A DNA stretch of 64,000 bases from DATFCK01 sp963728975 (GTDB lineage: Bacteria > Verrucomicrobiota > Verrucomicrobiia > Chthoniobacterales > UBA10450), in contig CAVSMF010000001.1 of NCBI GenBank assembly GCA_963728975.1, positions 930,001 to 994,000 on the forward strand. The letters are read 5' to 3'. This document shows, in pieces, positions 1-7,809 of the stretch. Below the pieces are notes generated by a model, which saw only the letters and a list, made by a program, of their open reading frames with translations, was not told the DNA's origin and ran no database searches. The translations under genes were made by a program, and so were the position numbers. How positions within the stretch are numbered: position 1 is the stretch's first letter; the number at the start of each line of letters is the position of its first letter.

Positions 1-1
1 T

Positions 2-157
2 ACGCACGCTCCCCGGAACGAGAAAGCGGGCGGCGTCTGGTTTCTTAATCCCGGATGCGTGACCCGGCCTAACCAGGGCGCGCCCCCCAGCGTGGCCGAG
101 CTTGAGATCGTCGATGGCAAAGTCAGGTGGCGGCTGATCCCACTTCGCCCAATGTAG
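2..157 (+). CDS. YfcE/MJ0936-type metallophosphoesterase, C-terminal end (partial)
   Basis: An open frame enters from the left edge and ends at TAG 155-157. Its roughly 50 residues contain VWFLNPGCVTRP followed by APPSVAELEI, the closing segment of YfcE/MJ0936-family phosphodiesterases, where an asparagine-proline-glycine turn precedes the last strands. The family hydrolyses phosphodiester substrates with two metals; the catalytic histidines and aspartates would lie outside the window. The frame is too short for automatic calling but the motif is distinctive. A dispersed palindrome (152-178) overlaps the stop codon. The exact substrate cannot be inferred. Confidence 0.7.
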   Translation, partial: THAPRNEKAGGVWFLNPGCVTRPNQGAPPSVAELEIVDGKVRWRLIPLRPM

Positions 158-178
158 CAACCGGCCTGCGGCCGGTTC
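152..178. repeat. Dispersed palindrome, GTAGCAACCGGCC family, copy 1
   Basis: ACCGGCC and GGCCGGT form a tight hairpin downstream of GTAGCA. A near-identical copy lies at 49782-49808, just after dnaN. The copy here overlaps the stop codon of the partial phosphoesterase and lies downstream of the convergent ABC permease. Confidence 0.7.
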
Positions 179-194
179 CGGGCGAAGGGGGTTC

Positions 195-2612
195 TTATTC
201 GGTTCTCAGAGCAACGATCGGATCGACGCTGCTGGCGCGGTGAGCGGGCCACCAGCAAGCGAACAGAGCGACCAGGGCAAGCAGGCCGGATACGACAACA
301 AACGTTGCCAGATCGGTCGCACTGACGCCGAAAAGGAACCCGGAAATTAATCGGGTCATCGCCCATGAGGCGCCGAATCCGAATACCAGACCGATAAAGG
401 TCAGCAGCATTCCTTCGCGCACGATCAGTTTAAAAATATCGCTGCGTTGCGCGCCCAGAGCCATGCGGAGTCCGATTTCGCGCGCCCGTTGCACGACCGA
501 ATAGGACATCACCCCAAACAGACCGATGGCGGCGAAAACGAGCGCGATCCCGGCAAAGATAGTGAGCAAAAGCATGGTGAACTTTTGATTCGCCAACGAG
601 CGCGCGACCATGTCCTCCATGGTTCGGACGTTGGCCAGGGCGACGTTTTTGTTGACGCTCCAGACCGCCGTTTGCACTGCCGGAACCAGAGTGAGCGGAT
701 CGGCCCTCACACTGCGCACAGCCACGAACAGGGATGGCCAGGACGATTGCCCGATCGGCCGATAAATTTCCGGGTTGGGTGAATTTGCCAGGCCGACGTG
801 GTGGACGTTGCCGACGATGCCGACGATCTGGAGCTTCTTTAGCTGCGTCGATTCCGGTCCTTGGAGGATGAATTTCCCGATCGGTTCTTGGTTGGGAAAA
901 ACCGTGCGGGCGAGCGCTTCGTTGATGATAACGACAGGCTGGCTACCCGGTCCATCCTGGTCGGTGAAGGTCCGGCCGCGCAGGAGCGGGATCTGCATCA
1001 CCCGAAAATAATCGCTGGTCGCAACCCGGAGATCGGCTTGATGCGATTGTTCGCTGCCGAACACAGTGTAGGAGCGCGAACTGTTGCCGCCGCTCAAAGG
1101 CAGCCGGCTGACCGCTCCGGCGACTTTGACTCCGGGAAGCGCGGCCACGCGCTGCACCACTTGATTATAAAATATCGTCTGGCGGGACCTATCCGTTTCC
1201 GAAGGAGCGGCCACGTTGAAAACCAGAAGGTGATCGGACGAGAATCCGGGGTCGACATGGGTTAAGTTGGCGAAGCTCCGCATCATCAGCCCGGCCCCGA
1301 TCAGAAGGACCAGGGAGAGCGCGATCTCCGCCGTAATCAGAAACGCGCGACTGCGATTGTGGACCCGGCTGGTCCCGTGCTCGGACCGGACTAACGAGTC
1401 GTTTGGTTTCAGAAATGAGGCGTAGGTCGCCGGGATCGAGCCGAAAAGGACACCGGTCAAAACCGAAACGACCAGGCTGAAACCAAGCACCTGGCGGTTC
1501 AACCCGATATCTTGAAAGTTGCGGAGATCGGCCGGACCCATGGCTAGAAGAACCGGAACCGCCCAGGCAGCGAACACGACACCCAAAACTCCGCCGAAAA
1601 GCGCAAGCAACACGCTTTCGGTCAGGAGTTGACGCACCAGCCGCATCCGGCTGGCCCCCAGGGCGAAGCGAATCGCAATTTCGCGGTCGCGCGTGGCCGC
1701 GCGCACCAGCAAAAGATTGGCGACATTGACGCATCCGATCAGCAATAGGAAAGCAACCGCTCCCATCAATACAGTCAAGGCCGGGCGCAACCCGGAAACG
1801 ACCTCTTCGCGGAGGGGGACGACTGTTGCTCCGACATCGCTGTTGGCATCGGGGTACTGCGCTTCCAGTCGAGCGGCGATCGCCTTCATCTGGGCGCGCG
1901 CCTGTTCAATTGTTACTCCGGTTTTGAGGCGGCCCCAGACATCGAGATAACTTCGATCCCGCATCGGGCGAGGATCCTGATCCGGAACGAGGGGATGGGA
2001 CGGGACATCCCAGCGGGATGGGATCCAAAGCTGGCCATAGTTATCCGGAGAAAAACGCCACGGCATCACTCCAATGATGGTGAACCGTTCGCCGTCCAGA
2101 ATGAGATCCCGGCCGAGGATGTCCGGTTGGCCGCCGAAACGGCTCTGCCACAGTTCGTAACCCAGAACCGCCACATGATCCTGGCCCGGCCGCGCATTTT
2201 CCCCGGTGAAGGTGCGGCCGAGGATTGGTTTAACCGAAAAGAGGTCGAAGAAATTTGAGGTCGTTATGGTGATGCGAATCCGCTCCGGGTGATCGCCTCC
2301 CAGCGTCGGCCGCCGCCCGCTGCCGGCGGCGAGCTCGGAAAAGACGTTGTTCTGCGAAACCCAATCCAGGTAGTTGGCCGGGGAACTGTCTTCCGAGGAA
2401 ATGCCGGTGCTCCGGATTGTCTGGGCGACGGTGACGATCCGGTCGGGAGCCGGATAGGGGAGCGGCTGCAGCAACACCGCGTCCAGAACCGTGAAAATGG
2501 TGGTGGTGCTGGCGATGCCTAACGTCAAAGCAACGATGGCAATCAAAGTAAACCCGGGGTGTTTGGCCAGCATCCGCAGCCCGTAGCGTATATCCTGCCA
2601 GAGCGTAATCAT
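195..2612 (-). CDS. ABC transporter permease, ADOP/MacB-like (805 aa)
   Basis: This is a full-length permease of the Acidobacterial duplicated-orphaned-permease (ADOP) type. It has an N-terminal membrane helix after MITLWQDIRYGLRMLAKHPG, a periplasmic MacB-like domain (about 50-270), an FtsX-like domain with three helices (about 280-400), and a second copy of both units (about 420-805) ending in WWPAHRASSVDPIVALRTE. FtsX/MacB proteins work with an ATPase in export or signalling, but no ATP-binding gene is adjacent. The start is the first ATG and matches the family's N-terminus. The transported substrate is unknown. The family call is strong; the role is not defined. Confidence 0.9.
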   Translation of the reverse strand: MITLWQDIRYGLRMLAKHPGFTLIAIVALTLGIASTTTIFTVLDAVLLQPLPYPAPDRIVTVAQTIRSTGISSEDSSPANYLDWVSQNNVFSELAAGSGRRPTLGGDHPERIRITITTSNFFDLFSVKPILGRTFTGENARPGQDHVAVLGYELWQSRFGGQPDILGRDLILDGERFTIIGVMPWRFSPDNYGQLWIPSRWDVPSHPLVPDQDPRPMRDRSYLDVWGRLKTGVTIEQARAQMKAIAARLEAQYPDANSDVGATVVPLREEVVSGLRPALTVLMGAVAFLLLIGCVNVANLLLVRAATRDREIAIRFALGASRMRLVRQLLTESVLLALFGGVLGVVFAAWAVPVLLAMGPADLRNFQDIGLNRQVLGFSLVVSVLTGVLFGSIPATYASFLKPNDSLVRSEHGTSRVHNRSRAFLITAEIALSLVLLIGAGLMMRSFANLTHVDPGFSSDHLLVFNVAAPSETDRSRQTIFYNQVVQRVAALPGVKVAGAVSRLPLSGGNSSRSYTVFGSEQSHQADLRVATSDYFRVMQIPLLRGRTFTDQDGPGSQPVVIINEALARTVFPNQEPIGKFILQGPESTQLKKLQIVGIVGNVHHVGLANSPNPEIYRPIGQSSWPSLFVAVRSVRADPLTLVPAVQTAVWSVNKNVALANVRTMEDMVARSLANQKFTMLLLTIFAGIALVFAAIGLFGVMSYSVVQRAREIGLRMALGAQRSDIFKLIVREGMLLTFIGLVFGFGASWAMTRLISGFLFGVSATDLATFVVVSGLLALVALFACWWPAHRASSVDPIVALRTE

Positions 2613-2642
2613 GCCTAGCTCGTTAGGGAAACCGGGTCGAGA

Positions 2643-2858
2643 TTAGCCGGGCGAAACAGCTCCGCTTGCCGGGCTGGCGCAGGCGACGCAGCGTTCGATT
2701 CCCGACGCGGGGATCTGGACCGGATGCTGGGCGAATTCCCAGACGGCCAGGACGACGCTGAGAATGAAGGCGACGTAGGCGATCGTTTCCAGAACGGAAC
2801 GGCCTCTTTCTTCGGAGCGAACCAGAAGAGCGTAAGTGGATTCTTGGTGATTGTTCAT
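2643..2858 (-). CDS. Small single-pass membrane protein (71 aa)
   Basis: The start was chosen at ATG 2856-2858 (MNNHQESTYALL); a GTG eleven codons upstream is an alternative. The product has a polar N-terminus with several charged residues (RSEERGRSVLE), one membrane segment (about residues 22-40, ending VVLAVWEFAQHP) and a short tail with two cysteines (ERCVACASP). It lies 30 bp upstream of the ABC permease on the same strand and may be co-transcribed with it. I recognise no family. The coherent amphipathic and membrane pattern argues for a real gene, but its function is unknown. Confidence 0.5.
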   Translation of the reverse strand: MNNHQESTYALLVRSEERGRSVLETIAYVAFILSVVLAVWEFAQHPVQIPASGIERCVACASPASGAVSPG

Positions 2859-3179
2859 AAGCAGGGTTGGGTTGACCTGTTCCTTATGCACGGCTCATGC
2901 CAGGCTCTACCGAGTTGCTGTAAGTCGCTTCGGTTAAGTTAAATGCAATTGATTGCGCGCAACCGACCCAAACCGAAACATTCCGCACTCGGGAACCGGC
3001 CGTTCCAGTTTTGGGACGATTAGGATGAAAATCGCGTAAGGCCCCGCAAGAAGCGACGCCGGGCTGCACCGTCCGGACCGGACATCGCAGCGCGATGTCC
3101 CTACCGCGCCGGAAACGAACATCGCAGCGCGACGTCCTACCCCGCCGGAAACGAACTCTCTAACCCAAAAAAGTGCGAC
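2859..3179. other. Intergenic stretch with tandem palindromes
   Basis: This region lies between the small membrane protein and rplQ. It holds an AT-richer part (about 2930-2965) and two tandem copies of a 37-bp unit (3082-3154), each with an ATCGCAGCGCGAT-like hairpin. Short frames in the region have no coherent protein character. No clear terminator with a T-run was seen after rplQ. Confidence 0.6.
3080..3154. repeat. Tandem 37-bp repeat with hairpin (two units)
   Basis: The unit beginning ACATCGCAGCGCGATGTCC at 3082 is followed by a second at 3119 with few differences. In the first unit GGACATCGC (3080-3088) and GCGATGTCC (3092-3100) form a perfect 9-bp stem with a 3-base loop. The elements lie downstream of rplQ and may also act as a 3' hairpin for it. 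Confidence 0.75.
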
Positions 3180-3770
3180 CTACTTTTCCGGTTCGCCCGA
3201 TTTCCGGCCAAACCATCTGCGCTTTTTCGGCTTCGGCTCTTCCGCCGGAGCTGGAGACGGCGCCGTTTCGGCAGCCTTTTCCGCGGTGGCGGGTTTCTCC
3301 GCGACGGCGGCAGGAGCGGCTTGTTTGGGGGCGGGGGCGGCCGCAGTCTGTTTCTCGACCTTGGGAGTTTTCTCTTTTGTCTCCTTTTTCTTTTCTTTTT
3401 CTTCGGCTGGTGCAGCCGCATCCACCCATTCGAGCAGGGCAACCGGGGCGGAATCGCTTTTGCGCCGGCCAAGCTTGATGATCCGGGTATAACCGCCATT
3501 GCGACCGGCGGAACGAGGCGCGATGTTATCAAACAGTTTTTTTACCGCGTTCTTCTGCCGCAATACCGCAAGGGCGGTGCGGCGCGCATGGATCGAGCCC
3601 CTTTTGCCTAACGTCACCATTTTTTCGGCCAGCGGCCGGACGGCTTTCGCCTTGGCCAATGTCGTTTTGATGTGCTCGTGTTCGATCAGGCTGCAGACCT
3701 GATTGACCAGCAACGCTTTTCGATGGTCGGCGGTGCGGCCGAGCTTAATCGTTTTCTTTTGGTGCCTCAT
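3180..3770 (-). CDS. rplQ: 50S ribosomal protein L17 with long acidic/basic C-terminal tail
   Basis: L17 is a large-subunit protein near the exit tunnel. The start is ATG 3768-3770 (MRHQKKTIKLGRTADHRKAL), the universal L17 N-terminus; the frame extends upstream but without homology. The body (residues 1 to about 122) includes LVNQVCSLIEHEHIKTTLAKAK and ends near VALLEWVDA. About 70 more residues rich in Lys, Glu, Ala and Pro follow, ending KKRRWFGRKSGEPEK. Typical L17 has about 115-130 residues, so this 196-residue protein carries an unusual disordered tail. It lies 34 bp downstream of rpoA on the same strand, the classic rpoA-rplQ order. Confidence 0.97.
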   Translation of the reverse strand: MRHQKKTIKLGRTADHRKALLVNQVCSLIEHEHIKTTLAKAKAVRPLAEKMVTLGKRGSIHARRTALAVLRQKNAVKKLFDNIAPRSAGRNGGYTRIIKLGRRKSDSAPVALLEWVDAAAPAEEKEKKKETKEKTPKVEKQTAAAPAPKQAAPAAVAEKPATAEKAAETAPSPAPAEEPKPKKRRWFGRKSGEPEK

Positions 3771-3804
3771 AGGCGAAGAAAGGAATCTCCCGGTTAACGC
3801 AGAA

Positions 3805-4848
3805 TTAACTTTCTGCCGATGCGCCGTTTGGACTGGCCCCATCGGCAATTCCGGCGGCAGGCAAATCGACCAAACCGGGATCGAACTTCATTCCCAGGCT
3901 GAGACCGAGCTGCTGGAGCTTCTCCTTTATTTCGTTGAGCGATTTCTTGCCGAAATTGCGATACTTGAGCATTTCCGCTTCGGTCTTCTGGGCCAGCTGC
4001 CCCACCGTGGTAATGTTAGCGTTGTTCAAGCAATTGGCCGCGCGAACGCTGAGCTCGATCTCGTTGACGCTCATGTTGAGGAGCTTCTTCAGTTTCATGT
4101 TCTCCTCGCTCACTCCGGCTGGAGTTTCGTCGAACTCGATCACGTCCTCGTTGAAGTTGACGAACACATCGAGGTGGTGGCGGAGAATGGCCGACGCCTG
4201 GAGCAACGCATCATCCGGGGTTAACCGGCCATCAGTCCAGACCTCCAGGATCAGCTTGTCGTAGTCCGTTCGCTGACCGACGCGGGTGTTTTCCACCGCG
4301 TATTTCACCCGGGTCACAGGCGAAAAAATGGAATCGATCGGAATCAAACCGATCGGTTGATCGGCGCGTTTGTTCTCTTCGCCGGTGGCAAATCCTCTTC
4401 CGACCCGGACTTCGAGCTCGGCGTCGAACTTACCCTTCTTATCGAGAGTGCAGATACTTTGCTTGGGATTCAGCACTTCGTATCCTTGCACCACCTGGAT
4501 ATCCCCGGCTGTGATTTCGCCTTCCTTGCTCGCGGCCAGGGAGAGCTTCCGCGGCTCGTGATCGGCGGCTTTAAATTTCACGCGCTTCAGATTGAGCACG
4601 ATGTCGGTGACGTCTTCAACTATCCCCGGCAACGTGGCAAACTCATGCTGGGCCCCGCTGATTTTGATGGCGGTGATGGCCGCCCCTTCCAGGGAAGAAA
4701 GCAACACCCGGCGCAACGAATTCCCAACCGTGTGCCCGTATCCGGCTTCAAACGGTTCGGCAACAAATTTGGCGTAGGTTTCAGTGGCAGTGCTCTCCTC
4801 TTTGATGAGAGTTTTCGGCATTTCAAAACGACCGTAACGGACTGGCAT
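3805..4848 (-). CDS. rpoA: DNA-directed RNA polymerase subunit alpha
   Basis: RpoA nucleates RNA polymerase assembly and its C-terminal domain contacts UP elements and activators. The 347-residue frame has the N-terminal dimerisation domain (EPFEAGYGHTVGNSLRRVLL, about residues 32-51) and a C-terminal domain with LSVRAANCLNNANITTVGQL and FGKKSLNEIKEKL. The start ATG 4846-4848 follows a purine-rich AAGGAAAGAAG. It precedes rplQ. The usual upstream partners rpsM, rpsK and rpsD are absent; about 300 bp of non-coding sequence and TPM-domain genes lie upstream instead. Confidence 0.98.
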   Translation of the reverse strand: MPVRYGRFEMPKTLIKEESTATETYAKFVAEPFEAGYGHTVGNSLRRVLLSSLEGAAITAIKISGAQHEFATLPGIVEDVTDIVLNLKRVKFKAADHEPRKLSLAASKEGEITAGDIQVVQGYEVLNPKQSICTLDKKGKFDAELEVRVGRGFATGEENKRADQPIGLIPIDSIFSPVTRVKYAVENTRVGQRTDYDKLILEVWTDGRLTPDDALLQASAILRHHLDVFVNFNEDVIEFDETPAGVSEENMKLKKLLNMSVNEIELSVRAANCLNNANITTVGQLAQKTEAEMLKYRNFGKKSLNEIKEKLQQLGLSLGMKFDPGLVDLPAAGIADGASPNGASAES

Positions 4849-4878
4849 AATCTTCTTTCCTTGGAGTGCCGGATTATT

Positions 4879-4915
4879 GGAGTGATGGGAAACAGAACGC
4901 TTCCGTCATTACTCC
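4879..4915. repeat. Imperfect inverted repeat in the rpoA leader
   Basis: GGAGTGATGGGAA at 4879 is partly complementary to TTCCGTCATTACTCC at 4901-4915, giving a hairpin of about 12 bp with a loop near 10 bases. It lies 30-65 bp upstream of the rpoA start codon. Confidence 0.5.
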
Positions 4916-5130
4916 ACTACTCCATTTGCTCCATCCTTCTTCACCGGGTTTCCCCTGGCGAGTGCGGCTTCACGTCCAGCGACGGAAACCCAGGGACCAA
5001 CGGCGTAATTTCTAAAAGCTCGCTGCGAAGCGTGAAATAAAGACGAAATTTCGGCGTTGCGCAAGCGGCAATGTGGCCGGCCTGGCGCGGCGAGTCTGGC
5101 GTCGCCGGTCGCGTGGGGCCGGAGGGGGAA

Positions 5131-5148
5131 AGCGGCGGGGACGCCGCT
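5131..5148. repeat. Short perfect hairpin downstream of the TPM operon
   Basis: AGCGGCG (5131-5137) and CGCCGCT (5142-5148) form a 7-bp stem with a 4-base loop, nine bases past the stop codon of the minus-strand TPM gene. No clear T-run follows, so it could be a 3' end stabiliser or a dispersed palindrome. Confidence 0.45.
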
Positions 5149-5156
5149 TCTACTTT

Positions 5157-5594
5157 CTAACCTTCGATTATAGTGTCCGGCAACTCGTTGCCGTCCCCTT
5201 TTTTTCTCGGAAAATGCCGGGCCAGCACTTCGCCAATCTCCCCAATCCCTTCCACAATCGCCTCGGAAAATTTCTCTTTCTGGAATTTCTCCCGCATTTT
5301 TTCAACAACACCCTGCCACAACCGATCCCCGCATTTTTCATGGATCGCTTGGTCGCCCACCACCGCAAATTTGTGCACGCGCGGGGCGATGAAAATGAGC
5401 ACGGCGTTGCGCTCGCGCGTTTTGTGCATGCCGAGCCTGCCGAATTTTCTCGTGGCCGCGAGCAACGCATCGCCGCCCGGCTTTCCTCGCTGGAGATAAA
5501 CGCGAATCTCGGCCGAGCTGGCCGCCTCGACCGCCCGAATCGCCTCCACAATGCGATCGTGTTCTAGCCGGCTTAAAAATTCTTTGGTTCGCAT
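5157..5594 (-). CDS. TPM-domain (DUF477) protein, soluble
   Basis: A 145-residue single-domain protein of the TPM/YgcG family. The pattern SSAEIRVYLQRG, then RNAVLIFIAPRVHKFAVVGD and CGDRLWQGVVEKM, matches TPM domains from the N-terminal SAEIRV segment to the end. There is no signal peptide or membrane segment, unlike the neighbouring TPM protein. It starts 8 bp after the stop of the upstream TPM gene, so the two form an operon with lemA. TPM domains are reported with phosphatase activity in plants, but the bacterial role is unclear. Confidence 0.88.
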   Translation of the reverse strand: MRTKEFLSRLEHDRIVEAIRAVEAASSAEIRVYLQRGKPGGDALLAATRKFGRLGMHKTRERNAVLIFIAPRVHKFAVVGDQAIHEKCGDRLWQGVVEKMREKFQKEKFSEAIVEGIGEIGEVLARHFPRKKGDGNELPDTIIEG

Positions 5595-5602
5595 ACGGTT
5601 GG

Positions 5603-6427
5603 TTACCAGCTGGAGCCGGCTCCGCCGCCGCCAAAACTGCCCCCTCCTCCGCTAAAGCCTCCGCCGCCAGAAGACCATCCGCCGCCGCCTGAACCGCCCG
5701 ACCAGCCTCCCAGGAACGGTCCGCCCAGACTCGAGTAACGGTATCCCCGACGACTTCCCCGTTTCATGATCAGAAAAACAAAGAAAAGAAAAACAAACAG
5801 GAACAACCAAAAGCCGAGAGTGCTGTTTTTCGAAGCGCCGCTCTCTCTGACTGTCTTTCCGGTCCCCTTGTATTCGCCCCGGATCGCTTTCAATATCGAA
5901 TCGATTCCGTCCCGCAACCCTCCTTCGTAATCTTGACTCCGGAAATGAGGCTTGATGCGGTACTCGGTAATATCGAAGGCGGTGGCGTCCGGGAGGGCGC
6001 CTTCCAGACCGTAGCCGACCTGAATAAACATTTTGTGGTCTTGAATGAAAACGAACAGGACCACGCCGTTGCGCCGTTCCTTCTGGCCCGCCCCCCAGCT
6101 TTGGGCGACCCGCTGGGTGTAATCGGCAATATCCGAGTCGCTCTGCATTTTGGGAAAAACCGCCACCACCACCTGATCCGAAGTATCGCGCTCGAATTGG
6201 GTGAGCTGCTGATCGAATCGCGACGCCGCTTCTTTCGAAACCACTCCCGCGTAATCGTTGAAGTAATGTTCCGGTTTCGGAGGGACGACCTCGGCGGCAC
6301 GGGAGGTAACGGCGAAGATCAGAAGTGCAGCGGCAGCAAGGTGGATCGAGCGCTCCGCGCACGATGCTAAACGAGTCGGCAAAGCCGCAAATTTAATTGC
6401 GCGCTGGAACAGGTGAGCCATAACCAT
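5603..6427 (-). CDS. TPM-domain (YgcG-like) membrane protein with Gly/Ser-rich tail
   Basis: A 274-residue exported protein. It has an N-terminal signal segment (hydrophobic LAAAALLIFAVTSRA near residues 29-43), a TPM domain (about 50-195, with YFNDYAGVVS, DQVVVAVFPKM and GYGLEGALPDA), one transmembrane segment (WLFLFVFLFFVFLIM, about 210-225) and a glycine-rich tail ending GGGGAGSSW. This layout is the YgcG type commonly encoded next to LemA, as here. A dispersed palindrome (6338-6372) lies within the N-terminal coding region and encodes LASCAERSIHL just before the hydrophobic core. ATG 6425-6427 was taken; the next methionine is two codons in. Confidence 0.9.
   Translation of the reverse strand: MVMAHLFQRAIKFAALPTRLASCAERSIHLAAAALLIFAVTSRAAEVVPPKPEHYFNDYAGVVSKEAASRFDQQLTQFERDTSDQVVVAVFPKMQSDSDIADYTQRVAQSWGAGQKERRNGVVLFVFIQDHKMFIQVGYGLEGALPDATAFDITEYRIKPHFRSQDYEGGLRDGIDSILKAIRGEYKGTGKTVRESGASKNSTLGFWLFLFVFLFFVFLIMKRGSRRGYRYSSLGGPFLGGWSGGSGGGGWSSGGGGFSGGGGSFGGGGAGSSW
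6338..6372. repeat. REP-like element (GGTGGATCG family), inside the TPM gene
   Basis: GGTGGATCGAGCGCTCCGCG is followed by CACGATGCTAA, the family form GGTGGATCG-stem-CGATG(T/C)TA. It is inverted relative to the copy at 6521-6553, forming a pair about 150 bp apart. It lies in the signal-peptide coding part of the TPM gene. Confidence 0.75.
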
Positions 6428-6520
6428 TGCTATTCCTTTCAGGCTACTCCGGCTGATAAGCTATTTCGAGAGGCCGAAAATCGATTCAAACACGAGAAAT
6501 TTTCGGCTTCGCCGTTTAAA

Positions 6521-6553
6521 CTAACATCGAGCAGGGGAGTGCTCGATCCACTT
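6521..6553. repeat. REP-like element, partner of 6338-6372
   Basis: CTAACATCGAGCAGGGGAGT followed by GCTCGATCCAC, the reverse orientation of the family. The ATCGAGCA and TGCTCGAT arms form an internal hairpin. It lies between lemA and the TPM gene. Confidence 0.75.
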
Positions 6554-6589
6554 TGCCAAAACAGTGGGGCCACCAGTAATCGACAACGC

Positions 6590-7258
6590 TCAGGGCGAGG
6601 CGGTCGCTGCCGGCGCGGCCGGCGCCACTGACGGAGCCGGCGTGCCGAAGTTGAAATTCACCGCCGGCGCTTTCTCCGCCCCGGGCTGGGCGTTGAAGAA
6701 TGGCCGCGGCGCAAACCCGAACATGCCGGCAATGAAGTTCGTCGGGAAACTGCGCACAGCGGTGTTATAGCTTTGGACCTCCCGGTTGAAATTGCCGCGC
6801 TCGACCGAGATCCGGTTTTCCGTCCCCTCGAGCTGGGCCTGTAACCCGAGAAAATTCTGGTTGGATTTCAACTGCGGATAATTCTCGGCCACCACCAACA
6901 AACGGGACAGGGCATTACTTAAATCGCCCTGGGCAGCCTGGAATTTTTGGAGTTGGGCTGCGTCGGTAGGCGCCTTGTTCGGGTCGATTTGAACGCGGCC
7001 GACGCTGGCCCGGGCATTGGTTACTTCGGTCAGAGTCGATTTTTCGAAGTTCGCCGCTCCCTGGACTGTGTTGACCAGGTTCGGGATCAAGTCCGCCCGC
7101 CGTTGATAGACATTCTGAACCTGAGCCCAGCTTTGATCGACGCTCTGTTGCAGTTTGACCAGGCGATTGTAGCTCCCCATCAGGCCAAGACCCACCACCA
7201 AGCCGACAAAGACCAGGATAAGGACAACGCCGCCACAGCCGATTGCATATTTATTCAT
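6590..7258 (-). CDS. lemA: LemA family membrane protein
   Basis: A 222-residue LemA protein. It has a short cytoplasmic N-terminus, one membrane helix (CGGVVLILVFVGLVVGLGLM, about residues 8-27) and a long helical domain with the family signature YNRLVKLQQSVDQSWAQVQN followed by QRRADLIPNLVNTVQGAANFE. The C-terminus is Ala/Pro-rich. The start ATG 7256-7258 gives the typical MNKY opening. LemA has no established enzymatic function; it is regularly linked to TPM proteins, and here two TPM genes follow downstream. It lies 20 bp after the NTF2-like gene. Confidence 0.95.
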   Translation of the reverse strand: MNKYAIGCGGVVLILVFVGLVVGLGLMGSYNRLVKLQQSVDQSWAQVQNVYQRRADLIPNLVNTVQGAANFEKSTLTEVTNARASVGRVQIDPNKAPTDAAQLQKFQAAQGDLSNALSRLLVVAENYPQLKSNQNFLGLQAQLEGTENRISVERGNFNREVQSYNTAVRSFPTNFIAGMFGFAPRPFFNAQPGAEKAPAVNFNFGTPAPSVAPAAPAATASP

Positions 7259-7278
7259 AGAATTAGATCTAATCGCGC

Positions 7279-7734
7279 TTACGGGTTGGCGATCGCCGTC
7301 GCCTGTCCCGAAACCGCCTTCCATTCGCCGTTCTGTTTTGTGAAAAGATCGGTAAACGCATATCGGCCGCTTTCGTCTTTTTCTCCTTTTTTCGCGCTGA
7401 TAGTTGCCACTCCGGTCACGACCGCGGCGTCACCGTGCACCCGGACCTTCAAATCGTCGATCGTGAATGCGGAGAAGACCGTATCTCCGGTGATGCTTTT
7501 GACGTAGTCGGCCTTGTTCATCATGGCTCCGCTCGATTCGATGAAGGTGAAATCACCGGTGGTAATGCGCTGCGCGAATGACGGATCGCGTTTCACATAC
7601 GAGTCCGCCCAGTCGTGTTCCACCTCGGCCAATTGTTGCTCGGTCGTCGGCCGGTTTGATTCCGCGGCAGTGAGGGTAAGGGCAAACCCGAGCGTGGCCA
7701 GGAGGGCGACGGCCAAAAAACTCTTCCTTTCCAT
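7279..7734 (-). CDS. Exported NTF2-like/DUF4440 protein
   Basis: A 151-residue protein with a signal peptide (MERKSFLAVALLATLGFALT then LTAAES) and a SnoaL/DUF4440 cone fold: QQLAEVEHDWADSYVKRDPS, FTFIESSGAMMNKADYVKSI, VHGDAAVVTGVATI and RYAFTDLFTKQNGEWKAVSGQAT. The start at ATG 7732-7734 places the signal peptide correctly. NTF2-like domains bind small ligands or act as enzymes; no specific activity can be read here. It directly precedes lemA on the same strand. Confidence 0.85.
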   Translation of the reverse strand: MERKSFLAVALLATLGFALTLTAAESNRPTTEQQLAEVEHDWADSYVKRDPSFAQRITTGDFTFIESSGAMMNKADYVKSITGDTVFSAFTIDDLKVRVHGDAAVVTGVATISAKKGEKDESGRYAFTDLFTKQNGEWKAVSGQATAIANP

Positions 7735-7809
7735 AAGGTCGTCAATCGTTCCGGAAACCGGGCCGCAAGTCAAATCCGCCGTGGCCCGGCCCCGGAAATG
7801 CCGTGCCGG

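Larger units (their letters stand above)
4849..5156. other. Non-coding region upstream of rpoA
   Basis: No coherent gene is seen. The region holds the likely rpoA promoter and leader, an imperfect inverted repeat at 4879-4915 (GGAGTGATG with CATTACTCC), and a hairpin at 5131-5148 (AGCGGCG with CGCCGCT) just downstream of the TPM gene that may serve as its 3' structure. Short frames on both strands here lack domain features. Confidence 0.55.

Noticed and set aside
2884..3122. Short overlapping frames between the small membrane protein and rplQ
   Set aside because: They overlap palindromic repeat sequence and have no coherent protein features.
3137..3611. Frames with long Arg/Pro or Phe/Ser runs opposite to and alongside rplQ
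   Set aside because: They are shadows of the low-complexity L17 tail; the L17 frame has strong family motifs.
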